Below, one piece after another: positions 41,996 through 49,090 of a stretch of 64,000 bases of DNA. The position numbers and the translations under genes were made by a program. The notes beneath the pieces were generated by a model that was given only the letters and a program-made list of their open reading frames with translations, did not search any database and had not been told where the DNA came from. The stretch's first letter is position 1; each line of letters opens with the position of its first letter. This DNA is from Bin87 sp965262485. GTDB taxonomy: Bacteria > Chloroflexota > Dehalococcoidia > Lucifugimonadales > UBA3495. Where the stretch lies: assembly GCA_965262485.1 (NCBI GenBank), contig OZ253540.1, positions 434,001-498,000 of the forward strand, in the 5' to 3' direction.

Positions 41996-42484
41996 ATGAA
42001 TCCATCGCCTGAAACCGTCGCCGCGGCTATCGCGCGGGGGCTTGCCAGCGCCCGTGATCCGGCTCAACCGGGTGATGCCGACAAGCAGCCAGCAAACTAT
42101 GCCCTTCTGGGGGAGGCTTTCCGACAGAGCGCCTGGCAGCATCTGTCGGAGAACGGCGATGACAGTTTGTCACAAGCATCCAACAAGGCATGGGGGCTGG
42201 TTGCGGAGACCGTCAAGGCAATTAGCGCCCAACACGGGGGAGTAATTCACGCTCATCGGTCGATCTGGCAGGTAGCGCGGGAGTTGGCTGATCTGGCGCG
42301 CGATGCCGGTGATACCGAAAACGAAGAACTGATACGTACCGGATTCCGCACTGCCCGCAGCCTGCACACTAATTTTTACGAAAACGAAGAAACGGCGCGA
42401 GAGGTTGAGTTGGGACTTCAGTTATGTGAACGTCTATCCGAGCGGCTGTACGAACTTTATTGGACTGACCAGCCGCTGACCTGA
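41996..42484 (+). CDS. PaREP1/HEPN-domain family protein
   Basis: 162 residues, all-helical. The pattern LGEAFRQSAWQHLSE, QASNKAWGLVAETVKAISAQHG, HAHRSIWQVARELADLARDAGD, GFRTARSLHTNFYE matches PaREP1-like HEPN proteins. HEPN folds include many RNases, but the canonical Rx4-6H motif is not evident here, so nuclease activity should not be assumed. Probably monocistronic; a NYN-domain gene lies 220 bp downstream, beyond a family B element. Confidence 0.7.
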   Translation: MNPSPETVAAAIARGLASARDPAQPGDADKQPANYALLGEAFRQSAWQHLSENGDDSLSQASNKAWGLVAETVKAISAQHGGVIHAHRSIWQVARELADLARDAGDTENEELIRTGFRTARSLHTNFYENEETAREVELGLQLCERLSERLYELYWTDQPLT

Positions 42485-42509
42485 ACAATCGCTGTTCAAG
42501 TCTTTCGAC

Positions 42510-42664
42510 CTGGCGCCTGTTGACAATTGGTAAACCAGCCCGTCACTCCTGCGAAAGCAGGAGTCCAGAGAGGGTATGATGAAAGAATCAGAACCGTGAT
42601 TAACGACTATGGCCACTGGATTCCCGCTTTCGCGGGAATGACGATATTTGTCAACACACCCTAG
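42510..42664. repeat. MITE-like element, family B, copy 2
   Basis: Left end CTGGCGCCTGTTGACAA; right end inverted CTAGGGTGTGTTGACAAA. The internal core is nearly identical to copy 1. It fills most of the spacer between the HEPN and NYN genes; a long frame of the NYN gene would start inside it. Confidence 0.7.
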
Positions 42665-42704
42665 CGCCGGTACCATTCAATCACACAGGTTATTTGATTT
42701 TTAT

Positions 42705-43574
42705 ATGGAAGAATCTACTGCCAACGGTGTACTAATTGCTATTGATTGGGAAAACATCCGTCGAGGAGCCCAGCTGTATCGAAAAAGCGTGAACCCGGAG
42801 GCTTTGTGCCGGGCGATGACAAACGTGGGCGAGGTGTTTGGTGAAGTGCAGGGCGGCAAGGTGTTCGGTGACTGGAGCCTGAGGCCTGATGATGGCGTAG
42901 CTTTTAATGCCGCCGGCATCCAGCCTTATCAGGCGCCGCGCACGATGGCCGGCAAAGACCGCAGCGACCCGGCGATGCTGCTGGAGGTGTACGACTGGCT
43001 GCGCGACCGGGATGATTGCGGAGTCATAGTGCTCGGCACCGGCGATTCCGACTTTCAGATACTGGTTGACCGTGCCCGCGCCCTCGGCCGGCGCATCGTC
43101 CTTTGCGCTTTCAGCCAGTCCGTAGCCCGGGATATGCTGGCGGTAACGCCCCTGTTTCCCCTGGAAGCCGAACTGGAGGGATTCAATCTGCCTGAGCATG
43201 GTAATGTTTCCATCGAAAAGCAAACTGCCCAGAAGATGGATGACGCCCTCCAAACCTTTATCAGAAATATGGACAAGATTGAAGGAAATCTCAGTTTCGT
43301 AGGGTATAGCAAGCTGTGCACGGAGTGGATGCTGGATTGGGGTATTACGACAACCGACTACATGTGCTATCAACTGGTGGACCAATGGATTGGTGATGGA
43401 GTAGCCGAACGCCACTCTGTTTATAATGCCAACAATCCCCAATTTCCCACTGCTGCAATAAGGCTGAATCGCACCAACGAACAGGTACGCGAACTGCTGG
43501 GATTGAACCGCCCTATCCTGAGCAATCCGGTAATCTCCAGCCAACAAGCCGTAGCCTTTCCCGCATCGGAGTAA
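42705..43574 (+). CDS. NYN-domain (LabA/PIN-like) protein
   Basis: 289 residues from ATG 42705; the frame is open from 42648 but that begins in repeat B. The NYN nuclease-like domain (about 10-165) has conserved acidic residues in IAIDWENIR, DRSDPAMLLEVYDWL and VIVLGTGDSDFQILV, then GRRIVLCAFS. The C-terminal ~110 residues (FVGYSKLCTEWMLDWGITTTDY) look like a winged helix of OST-HTH/LOTUS type. RNA cleavage or binding is likely. Threonine synthase follows after 3 nt. Confidence 0.85.
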   Translation: MEESTANGVLIAIDWENIRRGAQLYRKSVNPEALCRAMTNVGEVFGEVQGGKVFGDWSLRPDDGVAFNAAGIQPYQAPRTMAGKDRSDPAMLLEVYDWLRDRDDCGVIVLGTGDSDFQILVDRARALGRRIVLCAFSQSVARDMLAVTPLFPLEAELEGFNLPEHGNVSIEKQTAQKMDDALQTFIRNMDKIEGNLSFVGYSKLCTEWMLDWGITTTDYMCYQLVDQWIGDGVAERHSVYNANNPQFPTAAIRLNRTNEQVRELLGLNRPILSNPVISSQQAVAFPASE

Positions 43575-43577
43575 TGT

Positions 43578-44765
43578 ATGCCACCGTTCAGTTACATCGA
43601 CCATCTGGAATGCACCATCTGTGGCGCCGCCTCAGACTACGACGGTTTGGCAACGGTTAGCGAATGTTGCGGCAAAGTCCTGTTTGTCCGATATGACCTG
43701 GCCCGATTGGGGCGAGAAGTTTCGCGGGGTGATTACGACAGCCGGGCGTCGACCATGTGGCGCTTCAACGAGCTGCTGCCGGTTACAAACCCCGACTCGG
43801 TGATCACGCTGGGAGAAGGCGGTACGCCTCTTCTGAACGCAACTACGTTGGCCCAACAGGTGGGAATCCGGCGATTGTGGATCAAGGAAGAAGGGCTGAA
43901 TCCAACTGGCACTTTCAAGGCGCGGGGGATTTCGGCCGCTGTTTCCAAAGCCCGGGAGTTGGGAGCGACCGGGTTCACGATGCCGTCGGCGGGGAATGCC
44001 GCCGGGGCCGCCGCGGCTTATTGCGCTCGCGCCGGAACCCCGGTCAAGGTGTTCATGCCACAGGATGCCCCGGATTCCAACAAAAAAGAATCCATCGTCG
44101 CAGGTTCAGAGCTTAACCTCGTTGATGGGTTGATCAGCGACGCCGGGCGTATCGCGGTGGGCGTTGCGGCAGAACAGGGGTTGTTTGATCTGTCCACGCT
44201 GAAGGAACCCTGTCGCGCCGAGGGCAAGAAGACCATGGGGTTGGAAATCGCTCAGCAACTTGGCTGGCGCATGCCCGACGCCATCGTGTACCCGACGGGC
44301 GGCGGTACTGGTATCATCGGCATGTATAAAGGATTTCAGGAGCTGCTTGAATTGGGTTGGGTCGAAGGCGAACCTCCCCGTTTCTACGCGGTGCAGGCCG
44401 ATGGATGCCAACCAATAGTCAAAGCGTGGAACGAGGGTAAAGACACGGCCGAGCCGTGGCCCAACGCAACAACCAGGGCGGACGGCCTTCGCGTGCCGGG
44501 GCCTTTTGCCGATTACCTGATTCTGCAGGCGCTGCGGGAAACGGGCGGGGGCGCTTTGGCCGTGAGCGACGACGACATGATCGACGCCATGTATCGGCTG
44601 GCTACCGCGGAAGGCATCATTGCGTGCCCGGAGGGTGCGGCGACGCTGGTGGGTTTGGAGCGGCTGCTCGCCGACGGCAGCATTTCGACCGACGAGGAAG
44701 TGGTGCTGCTGAATACCGGCTCCGGTTACAAGTACCTGGACCTGTTGCGCGGCCCCGGGGATTAG
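43578..44765 (+). CDS. thrC: Threonine synthase
   Basis: 395 residues. PLP enzyme converting O-phosphohomoserine to threonine. N-terminal Cys motif LECTICGAAS...VSECCGKVLF (zinc ribbon-like), ITLGEGGTPLL, PLP-lysine in NPTGTFKARG, PSAGNAAGAAAAYCARAG, and PTGGGTGIIGMYKGF. The C-terminal LLNTGSGYKYL is typical. Length and motifs complete. Only 3 nt after the NYN gene, so cotranscribed; convergent with the inositol-phosphatase-like gene (4-nt overlap). Confidence 0.92.
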   Translation: MPPFSYIDHLECTICGAASDYDGLATVSECCGKVLFVRYDLARLGREVSRGDYDSRASTMWRFNELLPVTNPDSVITLGEGGTPLLNATTLAQQVGIRRLWIKEEGLNPTGTFKARGISAAVSKARELGATGFTMPSAGNAAGAAAAYCARAGTPVKVFMPQDAPDSNKKESIVAGSELNLVDGLISDAGRIAVGVAAEQGLFDLSTLKEPCRAEGKKTMGLEIAQQLGWRMPDAIVYPTGGGTGIIGMYKGFQELLELGWVEGEPPRFYAVQADGCQPIVKAWNEGKDTAEPWPNATTRADGLRVPGPFADYLILQALRETGGGALAVSDDDMIDAMYRLATAEGIIACPEGAATLVGLERLLADGSISTDEEVVLLNTGSGYKYLDLLRGPGD

Positions 44766-45703
44766 GATTTACCGCCCGACAGTTTCCTTTTGAGCCGGCG
44801 CCACATTGTCCGCACCGGACGGCGGCGGCGTATCAAGTTGTTGGCGACCAGCGGGGCCAACGTGGGGTTAGCGGCCACCAGCGGAGCGACCCACTTGCGA
44901 AGATCGGCCATGGTGGGCGGTTGCTCATCCCAGGTTGGCACCAGAGATTCCATGGGATGCCACCGCCGACGGCCCTGCAATCGCGTCATCACGGTACCGC
45001 CAGCTTCCTGGACGGCCAGCGCTCCGCCCAGCATATCCCACATGCGGGGGGCGCCGATGATCGTGAATTGCATCATCCCCATAGCCGTCAACACCAACTC
45101 GTAGGCGATGCTTCCGGTGACTCTGGGCTGCCCCAGCGGTTGCCCTTTTAGTCCCTTGCCCAGCCGTGTGGATCCGCCGAACGAGCCTGGCAATCCGACC
45201 AGGCGATCACCGCGCAAACGGTCGGTCTGAAACACCGATACCGGTTCCCCATCGCGATAGGCTCCGGCGCCCGCGCGACAATGCACGACGATGCCGCCCT
45301 CCGGATTGGGCCACGGGATGAATACGGCGCCAACCAGCGGCCGACCCCGATGCAACACACCGATGGATGACGCATAGACCGGCAGCCCGTTCATGAAGTT
45401 GGTGGTGCCGTCCAGTGGGTCCAATACCCAGAGGAAATCCGGCGCGCGCTTTTCCCCGTCGGCATCGGCGTTGTCTTCCTCGCCCAGGATGCCGTGGTCG
45501 GGGAACCGCTCGGCGATCTGTCCCACCAGGTACGCCTGGGTCTCTTTGTCCGCCGTGGTTACCGGGTCCTGTTGCGCCTTGTCCTTGTATTCGATGCTCA
45601 AAGCACGACCGAAATGGCGGGATAGGAGCTTGCCAGCGCCGCGCGCGAATTCGGTGGCGGCTAACTCGATCTCCAGGGCGGCGGCATCGTTGGCGATGGT
45701 CAT
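44762..45703 (-). CDS. Inositol monophosphatase family protein
   Basis: 313 residues. Lithium-sensitive, Mg-dependent phosphatase fold: DPVTTADKETQAYL, GILGEEDN, VLDPLDGTTNFMNGLPVYASSIG (metal site DxxDGT) and the distal WDMLGGALAVQEAGG. Family members remove phosphate from inositol phosphates, histidinol phosphate, fructose bisphosphate or PAP. The basic tail RRRRPVRTMWRRLKRKLSGGKS is unusual for the family and may contact membrane or nucleic acid. ATG 45703; no ribosome site clearly decides it. Confidence 0.9.
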   Translation of the reverse strand: MTIANDAAALEIELAATEFARGAGKLLSRHFGRALSIEYKDKAQQDPVTTADKETQAYLVGQIAERFPDHGILGEEDNADADGEKRAPDFLWVLDPLDGTTNFMNGLPVYASSIGVLHRGRPLVGAVFIPWPNPEGGIVVHCRAGAGAYRDGEPVSVFQTDRLRGDRLVGLPGSFGGSTRLGKGLKGQPLGQPRVTGSIAYELVLTAMGMMQFTIIGAPRMWDMLGGALAVQEAGGTVMTRLQGRRRWHPMESLVPTWDEQPPTMADLRKWVAPLVAANPTLAPLVANNLIRRRRPVRTMWRRLKRKLSGGKS

Positions 45704-45800
45704 AGTGGCTCAGATTGTACACTACCCTCGGCGGCAGAGTCGGGAGGTTTGATGTGATCAGGCCGGGCGCGGGCGCTACTGTTGGCGGGGTGGGAAATCG

Positions 45801-45959
45801 GGTAGAATACTGCACGTATCTTTGGGATGAAATACGCTGTCGCGGTGAATCTGCTCGCGGATAGGGTCTAACCCTACGCTCTCCACTGAGGGGAGGAAAT
45901 GAGGCAGAATCGCTAAACCTGCATGATTGCTACAACACCATATTTAGGAGTCTGACGAT
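45801..45959 (+). other. Long 5' leader of the oxaloacetate decarboxylase-like gene
   Basis: A -10-like TAGAAT (45802-45807) is followed by about 150 nt before ATG 45960. The leader can form hairpins: TAGGGT/ACCCTA around 45864-45875, and CTCTCC/GGGGAG around 45879-45894. AGGAG lies near 45949. I do not recognise a known riboswitch; function unknown. Confidence 0.35.
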
Positions 45960-46823
45960 ATGGATTACACCAAGCGAAGGGAGAACTATCGAGCCGTATT
46001 AGCCGGGGAAGTGTGCGTGCATCCTGGCTCAGTTTTTGATCCCATTTCCGCACGAATCGCTGAGGATTTGGGTTTTGAAGTGGGTATGTTCGCCGGCTCC
46101 ATCGCCAGCGGCACGGTGCTGGGCGCCCCCGACTATGTGGTGCTGACGCTGAGCGAATTTGCTGAGCAGATTTACCGTATTTGTCGGGCCGGCCAACTGA
46201 GTCTGATGGTCGACGCTGACCATGGCTACGGAAATGCGCTGAACGTGCGGCGCACCGTTGAAGAACTGGAAGCCGCTGGCGTGGCGGCCCTCACCATCGA
46301 AGACACCTTGCTCCCCATGGCGTTCGGAGGCAGCGACGGCGACGGCAACCTCATTCCACTGGAAGAGGGCGTCGGCAAGATGAAGGCGGCATTGTCTGGA
46401 CGCACCGACCCCAACCTGGTGGTTGCCGGACGTACCAGCAGCATTCGGGTCAGCGTCGATGAGTGCATACGGCGGGTGAAGGCATACGAGGCCGTTGGCG
46501 TGGACGCAGTTTTCCTGGCCGGCGCGAGCACCAAGGCGGAGGTGGCGGCGGTGAACGCCGAGGTCAATATCCCGTTGCTGCTGGGCGGCGCCACCGGTGA
46601 ATTGACCGACAAAGAGTGGCTCGGCGCTCATGGCGTACGGGTCGCATTGCAGGGGCATCTGCCCTTCCAGGCCGCGATCAAAGCAGTGTACGATACGCTA
46701 AAAGCGTTGCGTGACGGCGTTGCTCCGGCAGACTTGCGGGACCAGCTGGCTTCTCCGGATTTGATTGCCCAGGTTACCCGCAGGGCCGATTACGACCAGC
46801 AGATTGCCGATTACCTGCGTTAG
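45960..46823 (+). CDS. Oxaloacetate decarboxylase, PEP mutase/isocitrate lyase superfamily
   Basis: 287 residues, TIM barrel. It follows the pattern of the Pseudomonas PA4872-type oxaloacetate decarboxylase: CVHPGSVFDPISARIAEDLGFE, APDYVVLTLSEF, MVDADHGYGNALNVRRTVEELEAAGVAALTIEDTLLP (in part) and EEGVGKMKAAL. That group lacks the KKCGH Cys of true isocitrate and methylisocitrate lyases, and none is visible here. Mg ligands lie in the VDADHGYG stretch. Product would be pyruvate and CO2. Transcribed alone, with an unusually long leader. Confidence 0.85.
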   Translation: MDYTKRRENYRAVLAGEVCVHPGSVFDPISARIAEDLGFEVGMFAGSIASGTVLGAPDYVVLTLSEFAEQIYRICRAGQLSLMVDADHGYGNALNVRRTVEELEAAGVAALTIEDTLLPMAFGGSDGDGNLIPLEEGVGKMKAALSGRTDPNLVVAGRTSSIRVSVDECIRRVKAYEAVGVDAVFLAGASTKAEVAAVNAEVNIPLLLGGATGELTDKEWLGAHGVRVALQGHLPFQAAIKAVYDTLKALRDGVAPADLRDQLASPDLIAQVTRRADYDQQIADYLR

Positions 46824-46867
46824 CCGGGAACTGGCGCCGAATAGATCCGACCACAGAATCACCAGTA

Positions 46868-47025
46868 CGAACTAGAGCCTGTTGACAATTAGCAAACCAG
46901 CCCGTCACTCCTGCGAAAGCAGGAGTCCGGAGACGGTATGATGAAAGAATCAGAACCGTGATTAACGACTGCGGCCACTGGATTCCCGCTTTCGCGGGAA
47001 TGACGGTATTTGTCAACACGAACTA
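46868..47025. repeat. MITE-like element, family B, copy 3, with 7-bp direct repeat
   Basis: Element 46875-47018 has TGTTGACAATTA on the left and inverted TGTTGACAAATA on the right. CGAACTA is repeated on both sides (46868-46874 and 47019-47025), as expected of a target duplication. The ribosome site of the VOC gene begins 5 nt past the right repeat. Confidence 0.7.
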
Positions 47026-47042
47026 AATCAGGAGGCATTATC

Positions 47043-47432
47043 ATGGGATTCGTTTGCAACCACCTGCACCTCCGGAGCGAAGATCCGGACAACGCTGCCA
47101 AGTTTTACGTGGACAACTTCGGCGCAACCATTGCCGAGACCCGTCCGTTATCCACCACCGTATCACACCGGCTGGAGCTGAACGGTCAGCCTTTGCTGAC
47201 GGTGTCGGGACGCGCGGAAGGTGAAGACCCGGTTGCCGGTTCCACCGAGCCGCGTTACGGGCTGGACCACTTCGGTTTCGAGACCGATGACATCCAGGCG
47301 GCGTTCGCGCAGTTCACGTCCACCGGCGCGAACATCATTTGCGATCCGTGGACGATGCCATCCGGCAGCCAGGTGATGTTTGTAGAGGCGCCGGACCAGG
47401 TTAGCCTGGAGATAATTCAGCGCCCATCGTAA
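47043..47432 (+). CDS. VOC (glyoxalase/dioxygenase fold) protein
   Basis: 129 residues from ATG 47043 with AGGAGG about 8 nt upstream; the frame is open from 47010 inside repeat B. Paired beta-alpha-beta-beta-beta modules: NHLHLRSEDPDNAAKFYVDNFG, then YGLDHFGFETDDIQAAFAQF, PSGSQVMFVEAPDQVSLEIIQ. His and Glu at the usual metal positions (HLHL, LDHFGF, SLEII). Substrate unknown. Its relative at 51143 has the same layout. Confidence 0.85.
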   Translation: MGFVCNHLHLRSEDPDNAAKFYVDNFGATIAETRPLSTTVSHRLELNGQPLLTVSGRAEGEDPVAGSTEPRYGLDHFGFETDDIQAAFAQFTSTGANIICDPWTMPSGSQVMFVEAPDQVSLEIIQRPS

Positions 47433-47456
47433 AATGGGTGTTCGCCCGCACACCAG

Positions 47457-47487
47457 CCCCTCTTCCGATGGGAGAGGGGTTTTTTAT
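47457..47487 (+). terminator. Intrinsic terminator
   Basis: CCCCTCT pairs with AGAGGGG across a short loop, followed by TTTTTTATT. It ends the VOC transcript and precedes the Uma2 promoter. Confidence 0.75.
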
Positions 47488-47506
47488 TCACTATACTGTC
47501 CAATGC

Positions 47507-47512
47507 TATAAT
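47507..47512 (+). promoter_or_regulatory. -10 element (TATAAT) of the Uma2 gene
   Basis: A perfect TATAAT lies 45 nt before ATG 47558. TATACT at 47492-47497 is an alternative. Confidence 0.45.
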
Positions 47513-47557
47513 TTGGCGCAACGCCGCACTGTGGGCAAGCTGATAGCGAGGATGATT

Positions 47558-48238
47558 ATGGCAACACAGACCATTGGACGCCGCCGATTCAGCGTGGATG
47601 AGTATTACGCTATGGCCGAGGCGGGCATTCTGGGGCCGGATGAGCGGGTTGAGTTGCTGGACGGTGTTATCTACACGAAGCATCCGTCTGCGATCCGCCG
47701 GTTCACGGTGGACGAATACTATGCAATGGCCGGGGCGGGCATTCTGGGGCCGGATGAGCGGGTTGAGTTACTGGCGGGAGAGATAATTACGATGGCTGCA
47801 GTTGGAAGCCGACACGCGTCTTGTGTCAATCGCATCTCCAAGGCGCTGAATAGCCAGGTTGGGGAACGCGCCATCGTGAGCGGTCAAAATCCGATACAAC
47901 TTGACGACGGGAATGAACCGGAGCCGGACATTGCGTTGGTACGGTGGCAGGATGATTATTATGAATCAGCGCACCCGAGACCGGAGGATGTGATACTTCT
48001 GATTGAGGTGGCCGACTCTACCGTTGGGTTTGACCGTCGCCACAAAGTGCCGATGTATGCCATGTATGGGATTCCCGAGGTGTGGCTATTTGATGTTAAC
48101 GCTCGCGGTGTGGAAGTTTATGACGAGCCACTGGCGGGAGGGTACACACAGATGCGGACATTTGGGGTCGGCGATATTCTTACGCCCCTGGCTTTTCCGG
48201 AGATTAAACTACGGGTTAGCGAGGTTATGCCAGCCTAG
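47558..48238 (+). CDS. Uma2 family (DUF820) protein with duplicated N-terminus
   Basis: 226 residues from ATG 47558. The catalytic part of the PD-(D/E)XK-like fold is complete: ELLAGEIITMAAVGSRHASC, EPEPDIALVRW, DVILLIEVADSTVGFDRRHKVPMYAMYGIPEVWLFDV (in parts). The first ~38 residues are duplicated in tandem: RRFSVDEYYAMAEAGILGP at 10-28 recurs as RRFTVDEYYAMAGAGILGP, with 34 identical bases in a row (see repeat at 47581). The extra copy ends in VIYTKHPSAI and lengthens the N-terminus. Whether it still folds normally is unclear. Confidence 0.85.
   Translation: MATQTIGRRRFSVDEYYAMAEAGILGPDERVELLDGVIYTKHPSAIRRFTVDEYYAMAGAGILGPDERVELLAGEIITMAAVGSRHASCVNRISKALNSQVGERAIVSGQNPIQLDDGNEPEPDIALVRWQDDYYESAHPRPEDVILLIEVADSTVGFDRRHKVPMYAMYGIPEVWLFDVNARGVEVYDEPLAGGYTQMRTFGVGDILTPLAFPEIKLRVSEVMPA
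47581..47778 (+). repeat. In-frame 114-bp tandem duplication in the Uma2 gene
   Basis: The segment starting CCGCCGATTC (47581) repeats from CCGCCGGTTC (47695), offset 114 bp or 38 codons. The stretch from GCGGGCATTC to GGTTGAGTT is identical in both copies. Confidence 0.85.
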
Positions 48239-49090
48239 CTACAGGCCGGCAAAGAAATCTCCCGGCACAACTTCACCCTCACTAACCGGAGGCCAAGCGC
48301 GAATGAAGTGCTCGATGCCGATGGCGGCAGCGGCCACCTCTCGCGGAACGCGCTCGTAGGGCCAGTCGGGTTGCAACTGCGTGAAGTGCCGCTTGATACA
48401 CGCCATCTTGGCGTCCAAACCGTCTGAGACATCCATAGTAACGTGGATGTCGTTTGGATCGCAGCCGTCGTCGACGCGGTCAGGGGGCGGCATCGGGAAG
48501 TCCACTCCCGCGGCCCGCAGCGTTTCGGCCATGTGAACTCTGAATCCCTTCGGACGTCCGCTATAAAACAGCCGGTCGGTTTGGTGCGGTTGGATTCCGA
48601 TTGCCATGTGATGCGGGAACGCCGACGCGTCGGCTGCCAGGCGGAATGCCTCGGTGGCGTGGTTACAGATGGCAATATGATCCGGGTGGCCGTAGAGACC
48701 GCCGGGTTCGAAGGTCAGTATTACCTGGGGCCGGAACCGCCGGATTTCAAACACCAACCGGGCAACCACCTCGTGTTCGTCGGCCTGCACGAACGCTTTG
48801 GGATGGTGGTTGTCATCCCAGCCAGCCATGCCCGAATCCCGGTATCCGAGGACGGCGTGGGATTCGATACCAAGCTCGACTATGGCCTTTTCAAGCTCGG
48901 CGCGGCGTACTTCCCCGATGGTTTCGCGGGTGGCCGAGCCCGGCTGCCGTATCTCTCCCAACTCTCCGGAGGTGGCGGTGATCAGCCGGGTGGTTACGCC
49001 GCGGGCGGTGTGCATGGCGATGGCGCCCCCCATGGGAAACGCCTCGTCGTCGGGGTGGGCCAGCAGAGCAAGCATACGGTGTTCGGACAT
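48239..49090 (-). CDS. PIG-L family zinc deacetylase
   Basis: 283 residues. Zinc-dependent N-acetylglucosaminyl deacetylase fold: LLALLAHPDDEAFPMGG (metal ligands in AHPDDE), ITATSGELGEIR, LGYRDSGMAGW, LTFEPGGLYGHPDHIAICNHA (third ligand). The size and the long C-terminal part resemble the Mca/MshB branch acting on low-molecular-weight thiol conjugates, but that thiol system is not shown here. Start ATG 49090 shares one base with the stop of the upstream DUF262 gene, so the two are cotranscribed. Confidence 0.9.
   Translation of the reverse strand: MSEHRMLALLAHPDDEAFPMGGAIAMHTARGVTTRLITATSGELGEIRQPGSATRETIGEVRRAELEKAIVELGIESHAVLGYRDSGMAGWDDNHHPKAFVQADEHEVVARLVFEIRRFRPQVILTFEPGGLYGHPDHIAICNHATEAFRLAADASAFPHHMAIGIQPHQTDRLFYSGRPKGFRVHMAETLRAAGVDFPMPPPDRVDDGCDPNDIHVTMDVSDGLDAKMACIKRHFTQLQPDWPYERVPREVAAAAIGIEHFIRAWPPVSEGEVVPGDFFAGL

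Noticed and set aside
45801..45959. Known riboswitch in the leader
   Set aside because: I compared by eye with the cores of fluoride, glycine, THF, c-di-GMP, SAM, guanidine and ZTP classes and saw no match.
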